This document shows positions 14,971 through 19,856 of a stretch of DNA of 19,856 nt, piece after piece. Position 1 is the first letter of the stretch, and the number at the start of each line of letters is the position of its first letter. Origin of the DNA: Thiotrichaceae bacterium (GTDB lineage Bacteria; Pseudomonadota; Gammaproteobacteria; Thiotrichales; Thiotrichaceae). The position numbers and the translations under genes were made by a program. The stretch spans positions 1-19,856 of the forward strand of contig JALVDQ010000488.1 of the NCBI GenBank assembly GCA_027008885.1, in the 5' to 3' direction. A model generated the notes under the pieces. That model saw only the letters and a list, made by a program, of their open reading frames with translations. It was not told where the DNA came from and did no database searches.

Positions 14971-15005
14971 AAAATAAAAAAGCAGTTTTATGACTAAAAC
15001 TGCTT
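14971..15005 (-). terminator. Intrinsic terminator of the tpiA-secG-tRNA-Leu unit
   Basis: On the minus strand AAGCAGTTTTA and TAAAACTGCTT form a perfect 11-bp stem around a 4-base loop (14980-15005), followed by TTTTTATTTT. It starts 9 bp after the tRNA's CCA end. The T-rich side is only on the minus strand, so it does not serve queA, which ends about 70 bp away on the other side. Confidence 0.9.
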
Positions 15006-15013
15006 CGAGTAGA

Positions 15014-15098
15014 TGGTGCCGATGGCCGGAGTCGAACCGGCACTGCTTGCGCAACACGCCCCTCAAGCGTGCGTGTCTACCAATTTCACCACATCGGC
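15014..15098 (-). tRNA. tRNA-Leu (anticodon GAG)
   Basis: This is an 85-nt class II tRNA with encoded CCA. GCCGATG pairs with CATCGGC, the D arm has AAATTGGTAGAC, and the anticodon stem CACGC/GCGTG closes TTGAGGG, giving anticodon GAG (CUC/CUU codons). The variable arm is long (TTGCGCAAGCAGT) and the T arm is GCCGG-TTCGACT-CCGGC. It sits 10 bp after secG, the same arrangement as E. coli secG-leuU, so it is released from the secG transcript by processing. Confidence 0.97.
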
Positions 15099-15108
15099 AA
15101 ATTTATTT

Positions 15109-15519
15109 TTACTTCGGTATATCACCTGGAGCGCCTGGGCTTGATGGCGCTGTGTTTTTTGCAGGTGCTGCTGGTGCAGAGGCAGACCCACCTGGAATAT
15201 CGGCAGGTGCTTTAGCTGGTTCTGGCGTAGCAGGTTTTTCTGTGACAACTGTTGGTACAATTGATGCTTCATCCGTAATATTGTCAGGATGAGCAACAAG
15301 CCACGCTAAAAACAGTGAATTAGCAAAAAAGATACTAGCCAGGATCGTTGTCAATTTTGTCAGGAAGTTTCCTGACCCACGTGAACCAAAAACGGTACCT
15401 GATGCTCCACCACCAAAGGCAGCCCCTGCATCAGCCCCTTTTCCGTGTTGAATCAGAACCAGACCAATGATCCCGATTGCAACCATGATTTGAAGAATTA
15501 ACAGTAAATTGTATAACAT
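15109..15519 (-). CDS. secG: Preprotein translocase subunit SecG
   Basis: SecG is the small auxiliary subunit of the SecYEG channel in the inner membrane. Two membrane helices (about residues 2-22 and 52-74) flank the hallmark cytoplasmic loop QHGKGADAGAAFGGGASGTVFGSRGSGNFL. The 136-residue product is longer than E. coli SecG (110) because of an Ala/Pro/Ser-rich periplasmic or cytoplasmic tail, a region that varies freely in the family. AGGA precedes the ATG by seven bases. It lies 47 bp downstream of tpiA and 10 bp upstream of tRNA-Leu(GAG). Confidence 0.96.
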   Translation of the reverse strand: MLYNLLLILQIMVAIGIIGLVLIQHGKGADAGAAFGGGASGTVFGSRGSGNFLTKLTTILASIFFANSLFLAWLVAHPDNITDEASIVPTVVTEKPATPEPAKAPADIPGGSASAPAAPAKNTAPSSPGAPGDIPK

Positions 15520-15566
15520 GAAAAATCCTGCCTCGCGGCTATTTATTAGTATAAGCAGTATTAGCT

Positions 15567-16313
15567 TTAAGCAGCCTTGCAGATCGCCAAAAAGTCTTCT
15601 GCTTTCAGGGATGCACCACCAATGAGACCGCCATCAATGTCAGGCATTGCAAATAACTCATTCGCATTAGCGCCATTAACGCTGCCACCGTAAAGAATTT
15701 GCACTTTATCCGCAACGTCTGCATTTAGTTTGGCGATTTTACCACGAATAAAGGCATGCACATCTTGTGCCTGTTGTGGCGAAGCTGTTTTACCTGTTCC
15801 GATTGCCCATACCGGTTCATAGGCAATAACCGCATCAGCAAGTGCCTCAACGCCCTCGAGGTCGATAATCGCATCAAGCTGGCGAGAAACAACGTCTTCT
15901 GTGATGCCTTCTTCACGCTCTTCAAGAAGCTCGCCAACACATAAAATGGGAGTTAAACCATGTTTTCTGGCAGCAGCAAACTTCTTTGCTGTGTCTTCGT
16001 CTTTTTCGCAAAATAGAGTGCGTCTTTCAGAGTGTCCAACAATGGCATACTGGCACTCGAAGTCCTTCAGCATGGATCCGGAAATCTCGCCAGTAAAAGC
16101 GCCCGAGTCATTTTCTGAAATGCTTTGCGAGCCATATCCTATAGCAGTTCCGGTTAAGATTTCCTGAACCAGAGGAATGTAAATATAGGGTGCACAAACG
16201 GCTACATCTGTTTTCGCTTCAGACATCCCTGCCAGGATACCATCGAGTAATTCCTGAATACTCTGTTTTGATCCATTAAGCTTCCAGTTACCTGCAACCA
16301 ATATTCGACGCAT
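15567..16313 (-). CDS. tpiA: Triosephosphate isomerase
   Basis: TpiA interconverts dihydroxyacetone phosphate and glyceraldehyde 3-phosphate in glycolysis and gluconeogenesis. The 248-residue TIM barrel has the substrate-binding NWKLNG (Lys11), the catalytic histidine in IVGHSERR (His94), the catalytic glutamate in AYEPVWAIGTGK (Glu166) with the mobile loop that follows, and the phosphate-binding GGSVNGAN and GGLIGGASL. AGGGGA precedes the ATG. It heads the minus-strand unit with secG and tRNA-Leu(GAG), a frequent order in gammaproteobacteria; glmM, often upstream, is absent here and replaced by an accessory pocket. Confidence 0.98.
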   Translation of the reverse strand: MRRILVAGNWKLNGSKQSIQELLDGILAGMSEAKTDVAVCAPYIYIPLVQEILTGTAIGYGSQSISENDSGAFTGEISGSMLKDFECQYAIVGHSERRTLFCEKDEDTAKKFAAARKHGLTPILCVGELLEEREEGITEDVVSRQLDAIIDLEGVEALADAVIAYEPVWAIGTGKTASPQQAQDVHAFIRGKIAKLNADVADKVQILYGGSVNGANANELFAMPDIDGGLIGGASLKAEDFLAICKAA

Positions 16314-16344
16314 AACAATCCCCTACTATTTTTTGAATCGCGGA

Positions 16345-16373
16345 AGATTAACCTCTGAACTACAAGAATGCAA
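16345..16373 (-). promoter_or_regulatory. Putative promoter of tpiA-secG
   Basis: On the minus strand TTGCAT (16368-16373) and TAATCT (16345-16350) are 17 bp apart, in an AT-rich region just upstream of tpiA. The -35 is good and the -10 only fair. The predicted start leaves a leader of about 25 nt carrying the AGGGGA ribosome site. Confidence 0.35.
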
Positions 16374-16488
16374 TTATTTTTTTGTTAATTTTTTTCGTTG
16401 AAAAACGAAATACAGGGATGACAGGCGTTTCCATGTTATTTCGGTAGCTTCAAAGAACAATAAGGGGATGATTGATGAGTTGCAGGGT

Positions 16489-16641
16489 TCACTCAATAAA
16501 AGGATTCAATAAACGAATACCACAAGATTCAAAATCTTTTGTATTGCGTGTCACCAGAGTTAAATCATGCACCGCCGCCGTTGCAGCAATTAATATATCA
16601 GCCCAGAAGGCTGTCCGAGAACTGGGATTGAAACGAAAATT
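16489..16641 (-). pseudogene. VapC-type PIN-domain toxin, C-terminal remnant
   Basis: The minus strand encodes a stretch resembling the end of VapC/FitB-type PIN ribonucleases: DILIAATAAVHDLTLVTRN followed by TKDFESCGIRLLNPFIE and a stop. It includes the two C-terminal acidic positions of the active site (the Asp before ILIAATA and the Asp of KDFE). Homology begins near 16611; upstream only about ten unrelated codons remain before an in-frame TGA at 16642-16644. The N-terminal two thirds, with the first catalytic Asp, and any VapB antitoxin gene are not visible in any frame. It is therefore a relic that cannot make an active toxin by itself. Confidence 0.68.
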
Positions 16642-16659
16642 TCAGAATTGTTATAAGGT

Positions 16660-16712
16660 GAGTTTATCAAGAGAGGCGAATAGCCACTCTATTTAACGAA
16701 CTTGATAAGCTC
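16660..16712. repeat. Inverted repeat beside the vapC remnant
   Basis: GAGTTTATCAAG (16660-16671) and CTTGATAAGCTC (16701-16712) are inverted copies with one mismatch, separated by 29 bp. No T-tract follows on either side. It lies just beyond the point where the vapC homology is broken, so it may be a small inserted element or a scar of one. Confidence 0.5.
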
Positions 16713-16851
16713 AGATTATGATGATTGTGGGATTTGCAGTCAATTTCTAGTTCTCAGACAGGCTCCTAGCGTCGCTCAAAAAGGCGAAAGCCCTGATCCG
16801 CTGATATCTGCGTTGCTCGGCTTGTTAAAAGGGCTTGTCGCAAGATTCAGG
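16713..16851. other. Gene-free stretch without recognised function
   Basis: No credible reading frame or RNA gene was seen. The bases CAGACAGGCTCCTAG near 16756 and CAGGCTCAG near 16848 look like ends of an old inserted element, and AGCCCT/AGGGCT can form an internal stem. This is weak, and the stretch is best treated as degenerate intergenic sequence. Confidence 0.4.
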
Positions 16852-16905
16852 CTCAGTCTTCTGTCTTCTGCTACCCATCCCCCCTGTTTTTCATATATTT
16901 TTGTA
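16852..16905 (-). repeat. Family C G-run repeat, copy 4 (reverse orientation)
   Basis: Read on the minus strand, the order is TACAAAAATATATGAAAAAC, six Gs, GATGGGT, then GCAGAAGACAGAAGACTGAG. It is the inverted counterpart of copy 5 at 18389-18450, and the two bracket the DUF4143 ATPase gene and its upstream repeats. Confidence 0.78.
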
Positions 16906-16928
16906 AAAAAAGTCTGTTTTTATAAATT

Positions 16929-17016
16929 CTGGAATTTTACCCCGTTATTATTGGAACTTTTATGTGTAAAAATTGGAATTAGATATTGTAAAAATTGGAA
17001 TCTTATACTTTAATAG
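16929..17016 (+). repeat. Four 22-bp-phased direct repeats upstream of the DUF4143 ATPase
   Basis: The tetramer GGAA, within (C/T)TGGAA, recurs at 16931, 16953, 16975 and 16997, exactly 22 bp apart each time. Around the third and fourth positions a 15-base block TGTAAAAATTGGAAT is identical (16965-16979 and 16987-17001). The fourth unit overlaps TATACT (17004-17009), a good -10 sequence, and ends five bases before the ATPase ATG. Two helical turns of spacing put every site on the same face of DNA, as expected for cooperative binding of a regulator or, less likely, a replication protein. Confidence 0.75.
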
Positions 17017-17021
17017 AGTTT

Positions 17022-18263
17022 ATGATTAATCGACACATTAGCTCAAAGCTTGTTACTGCACTAAAAAGTTTCCGAATTATTCTGCTGAATGGTCCTCGTC
17101 AGGCAGGCAAAACCACACTTGTAAAAGCGCTATCCTCAAAATATGGCATGACTTACCTGACACTGGATGATCCTGAAAAACTCTCTTTAGCACGGCAAGA
17201 CCCAAAAAACTTTCTACAGTTTTATGCAACAAAGCCATTGGTGATTGATGAAATTCAACTCGCTCCAGAGCTAATTCCATACATCAAAACACACGTCGAT
17301 GAAAAAAATGAAAAAGGTCAATTTCTGCTCACAGGCTCTGCTGACTTTATGCGAATGCATGAAATTACCGAATCACTTGCAGGGAGAATGGTTCGCTATA
17401 AACTTTATCCCCTGTCACAAGCAGAAATTAACTCCAGCAAAAAAAATAGCATTGACCAGCTTTTCACGGAAGAAATAAGCACTTTAAAAAGCAATACAAC
17501 GCTGGATGCTGTTTTTGACAGGATAATGGCAGGCGGTTATCCTGAAATTATCAATTACGAAAGATCACTCAGGGATGACTGGTTTGCCTCATATATCGAG
17601 TCCCGCATACAAAAAGACATACTGGAACTCAGGCATATATCACTTGCCAAACGACAATCTGTCAAACAGTTATTACAACTGTTAGCAACCTATGATGCAC
17701 AGCTACTCAACTACAATACACTGGCAAAAAAATTACAAATTTCCAATAAAACCGTACTTGCCTACGTTGAATTGCTTGAGGCAATGTACATTATAAAAAT
17801 CGTACCCTCATACCATGTAAACGCCTCATTGCGGGTTATCAAATCACCAAAAATCCACTTTATTGATACTGGTCTGGCAAGTTATTTACTGCATGTCGAT
17901 AAAGAAAGCCTGTTTCTCCACAAAGACGGCAATTACGGCAGTTTAATCGAAAACTACGTTTATTCCGAGCTTCTAAAAGAAGCCAGCTACGCAGAAAACA
18001 GCGTAGACATATACCACTTTAGAGACCTGCGAAAAAAAGAAATTGATCTCGTACTGGAAAACCGTAATGGAAAAATTATAGGGGTTGAAGTAAAAGCCAA
18101 AGCCAGCATAAAACAAAGCGATCTGAAAGGCATGATAGAACTGGCAAGCCACTCAAAAGACCGCTTTGACAAGGGCATTTTATTTTACGGCGGCGATGAA
18201 ATAATGCCGATTTCAGCAGGTGGATTTTTGTTTTATTGTGTGCCTTTGGGGTATTTGGGGTAA
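17022..18263 (+). CDS. AAA_14 / DUF4143-family ATPase
   Basis: The 413-residue protein has the standard architecture of this family. An N-terminal AAA ATPase carries Walker A GPRQAGKTTL (Lys30), Walker B LVIDEIQ (Asp76-Glu77), the sensor-like LLTGSADF, then LAGRMVRYKLYPLSQAEI and GGYPEI. A winged-helix-like middle (LAKKLQISNKTVLAYVELLE) follows, and the C-terminal DUF4143 domain shows a PD-(D/E)xK-like pattern with Asp342 in EIDLVLE and Glu356-Val-Lys358 in GVEVKAK. Such proteins are common accessory genes, and their cellular role is not established; a nuclease-like fold does not prove cleavage. The frame extends to a TTG at 16995, but MINRHISSKL at 17022 is the family-like start. The possible -10 at 17004-17009 would leave almost no leader. 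It lies alone between inverted family C repeats. Confidence 0.92.
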   Translation: MINRHISSKLVTALKSFRIILLNGPRQAGKTTLVKALSSKYGMTYLTLDDPEKLSLARQDPKNFLQFYATKPLVIDEIQLAPELIPYIKTHVDEKNEKGQFLLTGSADFMRMHEITESLAGRMVRYKLYPLSQAEINSSKKNSIDQLFTEEISTLKSNTTLDAVFDRIMAGGYPEIINYERSLRDDWFASYIESRIQKDILELRHISLAKRQSVKQLLQLLATYDAQLLNYNTLAKKLQISNKTVLAYVELLEAMYIIKIVPSYHVNASLRVIKSPKIHFIDTGLASYLLHVDKESLFLHKDGNYGSLIENYVYSELLKEASYAENSVDIYHFRDLRKKEIDLVLENRNGKIIGVEVKAKASIKQSDLKGMIELASHSKDRFDKGILFYGGDEIMPISAGGFLFYCVPLGYLG

Positions 18264-18318
18264 CAAGACTATTTTCTGCCTTGTTCCAACAATAATACGA
18301 CCAAACTATCAGAAAGCT

Positions 18319-18378
18319 CGCAGAGAACCACGGAGTTGTTTTTATAATCTCTGCGGAATACCTCTGTTCTCCTCTGCG
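18319..18378. repeat. Family B CGCAGAG inverted repeat, copy 2
   Basis: It shares CGCAGAGAACCACGGAGTT and TTTTTATAATCT with 12685-12753 and also ends in CCTCTGCG. The internal CGCAGAG (18319-18325) and CTCTGCG (18349-18355) form a perfect 7-bp stem. It is 10 bp shorter than copy 1, lacking the second TTCTCTGCGG. It lies 55 bp after the ATPase stop and 10 bp before a family C copy. Confidence 0.72.
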
Positions 18379-18388
18379 TAACACAGAC

Positions 18389-18450
18389 TACAAAAATATG
18401 TAAAAAAAGGGGGGGATGTGTATCAGAAGGCAGAGGACAGAAGACAGAGG
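18389..18450 (+). repeat. Family C G-run repeat, copy 5
   Basis: TACAAAAATATGTAAAAAAA leads into seven Gs, GATGTGT and a longer tail made of CAGAGGA/CAGAAGA units. It is inverted relative to copy 4 and lies in the gap between the ATPase and the histidine phosphatase gene. Confidence 0.78.
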
Positions 18451-18483
18451 ATGTAGACTGCATACTACAACTCATATTCTCGG

Positions 18484-19080
18484 CTAGCCATGTTTGATAA
18501 GACTCCAGCTATCCTCTTGCTTGTCATGATAAATATGAATTTGTGAAAAGCTGGCACTGTCAACATTTAACCTGAAAAGGTTTTCTTCATGCATTCCCAG
18601 TACATGCATAAGTATCACGCGGATAACACCCGCATGTGTTACTAACAGTATTTTATCGCCCTTGTTTTTTTCTATGAGTGATTTTAAGGATTTTAGTACC
18701 CTGCCCTGAAACACATGAAAATCCTCTCCTCCAGGCGGAGTAATACGGGTAGGCGCCTGCCACCACGCTTTTAATTTATCACTCTCTTTTTTCATAATCT
18801 TGTCAGGCGATAATCCTTCCCAAAGACCAAAATCAATTTCCTGAAATGACTCATTAATATCAAGTGGAATATCATCTTCTTCTGCAATCAGCTCTGCAAA
18901 TTCACGGCATCTTTGTAAAGGCGACGAAACGATCAAATCCCAGCCTTCCCTGTCTTTAAGCGCAGTCACCATTTGCTGCCAGCCCGAGTCGGTAAGCATG
19001 TCATCAGTGCTTCCACGATATACCGCATCACCCTCGACTGCCCCGTGACGTAATAAATCAATGCTTGTAATTAATGACAT
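18484..19080 (-). CDS. Histidine phosphatase family protein (CobC/GpmB-like)
   Basis: This is a phosphatase of the branch-1 histidine phosphatase superfamily, acting through a phospho-histidine. The RHG motif DLLRHGAVEG holds the nucleophile His12, SSPLQRCREFAEL supplies the conserved arginine, EIDFGLWEG the acid/base region, and LVTHAGVIRVIL the second catalytic histidine (His149). The GDAVYRGSTDDMLTDSGWQQM segment resembles alpha-ribazole-5'-phosphate phosphatase (CobC), which removes the phosphate in cobalamin nucleotide-loop assembly. No other cobalamin gene is nearby, so the substrate is uncertain and GpmB-like activity is an alternative. The 198-residue length is normal. GGAAG precedes the ATG by five bases. 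It follows greA by 92 bp on the same strand. Confidence 0.88.
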   Translation of the reverse strand: MSLITSIDLLRHGAVEGDAVYRGSTDDMLTDSGWQQMVTALKDREGWDLIVSSPLQRCREFAELIAEEDDIPLDINESFQEIDFGLWEGLSPDKIMKKESDKLKAWWQAPTRITPPGGEDFHVFQGRVLKSLKSLIEKNKGDKILLVTHAGVIRVILMHVLGMHEENLFRLNVDSASFSQIHIYHDKQEDSWSLIKHG

Positions 19081-19172
19081 GTATGCTTCCAGCTAAGAAA
19101 AGTATTTTTGATTGTTTCTGCCTGAATCCACCAGGATTAATACTTGCAGACACAGCAGAATAATTAGTTTGG

Positions 19173-19649
19173 TTATTCGTAGGTAATGTCTACAATTTCA
19201 TATTCACGCACACCAGCAGGAGCATTAACCGTGGCAACGTCTCCTTCTTCCTTGCCTATCAAGGCTCGCGCAATGGGAGAAGATACCGCAATCTTGTTTT
19301 GTTTTATGTCTGCCTCTACATCACCCACTATTTGATAGGTAACGGTCTCTTCTGTTTCCAGGTCTTCCAGTTCGACGGTTGCACCGAAAACAACCCGACC
19401 TTCAACATCCAGCGCTTCTACATCAATAATTTGAGCCGTAGATAAAACCGACTCAAGCTGTTGTATACGACCCTCGGTAAAACTTTGTTGTTCCCTTGCG
19501 GCGTGATATTCTGCATTTTCTTTCAAGTCACCGTGTTCCCTTGCGGTTGCTATTGCTTCAACAATTTGCGGTCGAGTGACTGTTTTTAACTCGTTAAGCT
19601 CTGCTTTTAAAAGCTCTGCGCCTTTTTTTGTAATGGGTACTCTATTCAT
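19173..19649 (-). CDS. greA: Transcription elongation factor GreA
   Basis: GreA enters the secondary channel of RNA polymerase and rescues backtracked complexes by stimulating transcript cleavage. The 158-residue product has exactly the usual length. Its N-terminal coiled coil carries Asp41 and Glu44 at the tip in [15 protein letters not shown], which are the catalytic acidic residues. The C-terminal FKBP-like domain contains [23 protein letters not shown] [17 protein letters not shown] and the ending [15 protein letters not shown] precedes the ATG at good spacing. It lies downstream of carB, the common carAB-greA order, with a structured 121-bp gap between. Confidence 0.98.
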   Translation of the reverse strand: MNRVPITKKGAELLKAELNELKTVTRPQIVEAIATAREHGDLKENAEYHAAREQQSFTEGRIQQLESVLSTAQIIDVEALDVEGRVVFGATVELEDLETEETVTYQIVGDVEADIKQNKIAVSSPIARALIGKEEGDVATVNAPAGVREYEIVDITYE

Positions 19650-19673
19650 TTTCTTATCCTTGATAACACCTTA

Positions 19674-19755
19674 AGAGCCTGCCCGGGAACAGCGAGTCGC
19701 CCTCACTCATATTCCCTGACAGACTCTAGTACTCCAGCAATATTTGGAGTACTAG
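19674..19755 (-). promoter_or_regulatory. Two adjacent stem-loops in the carB-greA intercistronic gap
   Basis: Just after the carB stop, CTAGTACTCCA and TGGAGTACTAG form a perfect 11-bp stem around 8 bases (19726-19755). Next to it, AGAGTCTGTCAGGGAA and TTCCCGGGCAGGCTCT can pair over 16 positions with two G·U pairs and one mismatch (19674-19727). No T-tract follows either one, so they are more likely RNA-processing or stability elements, or an inserted repeat, than terminators. Confidence 0.6.
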
Positions 19756-19770
19756 CAGCGGTTAGTTTTT

Positions 19771-19856
19771 TTAATGCAAGTCCTGAAGTTTATAGACCTG
19801 CTCTTCTTCGGAGTGCATCATCGCCTGGCACAAAGCCCAGGCACCTGTAATCGTTG
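19771..19856 (-). CDS. carB: Carbamoyl-phosphate synthase large subunit, C-terminal end only
   Basis: Only the last 28 codons are inside the window, the rest lying beyond its right edge. They read TITGAWALCQAMMHSEEEQV then YKLQDLH and a stop. This fits the end of CarB, where homologues have a similar TTLNGGFAT-like segment and finish in a VISVQEMHAQ-like tail. The identification rests on this short match and on the usual carB-greA order. CarB makes carbamoyl phosphate for pyrimidine and arginine synthesis with CarA. Confidence 0.8.
   Translation of the reverse strand, partial: TITGAWALCQAMMHSEEEQVYKLQDLH

Noticed and set aside
14990..15292. 100-codon plus-strand open frame
   Set aside because: It is antisense to tRNA-Leu(GAG) and secG, both of which are certain; its Gly/Ala-rich content mirrors the SecG tail.
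16472..16696. 74-codon plus-strand open frame upstream of the ATPase
   Set aside because: It is antisense to the PIN-domain remnant, which gives a far better family match; it shows no antitoxin-like features.
16929..17016. Short CRISPR array
   Set aside because: The 22-bp period leaves no spacers, units diverge at about a third of positions, and no cas gene is near; an operator array fits better.

Overview
This is a moderately AT-rich chromosomal window from a gammaproteobacterium. Several things point there: the carB–greA and tpiA–secG–tRNA-Leu(GAG) arrangements, pdxB, a VolA/Pla-1-type lipase and general type II secretion (Gsp) proteins. The dispersed GTCGGGTTA/TAACCCGAC hairpins and CGCAGAG-type repeats resemble those of environmental gammaproteobacteria such as sulfur oxidisers and methylotrophs. 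The genus cannot be fixed from sequence reading alone.

Layout, left to right. (1) 1-4259: the 3' part of an extracellular lipase gene (+) faces a minus-strand run of purD, a repeat-filled gap (2416-2705), a YjbQ-family gene and pdxB. (2) 4260-10641: a divergent intergenic region, then gspD-gspE-gspF and a secreted, lysine-rich helix-hairpin-helix protein, closed by a strong intrinsic terminator. (3) 10698-12514: galE and a short Wza-like polysaccharide-export lipoprotein. (4) 12515-12842: a 328-bp gene-free stretch made almost entirely of three dispersed repeat families. (5) 12843-15098: an HPP-family membrane protein (-), tRNA-Leu(CAA) (+), queA (+), and the minus-strand unit tpiA-secG-tRNA-Leu(GAG) with its terminator. 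(6) 16314-18483: an accessory pocket holding a decayed VapC/PIN remnant, a long inverted repeat, four 22-bp-phased repeats and an AAA_14/DUF4143 ATPase, with the ATPase lying between inverted copies of a G-run repeat. (7) 18484-19856: a histidine phosphatase, greA and the 3' end of carB, all minus strand.

Most genes are housekeeping: purine, pyridoxal-phosphate and pyrimidine synthesis, glycolysis, queuosine, Sec translocation and transcription elongation. The gsp block encodes the outer-membrane secretin, assembly ATPase and inner-membrane platform of a type II secretion system, but no gspC or pseudopilin genes are present, so the rest of the machine must be elsewhere. The lipase is a plausible but unproven substrate of it.

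The points most worth a second look are the association of gspDEF with a ComEA-like basic protein together with unusual basic segments in GspD, the four helically phased 22-bp repeats in front of the DUF4143 ATPase, and the modular intergenic repeats (families A, B and C below) that recur across the window.
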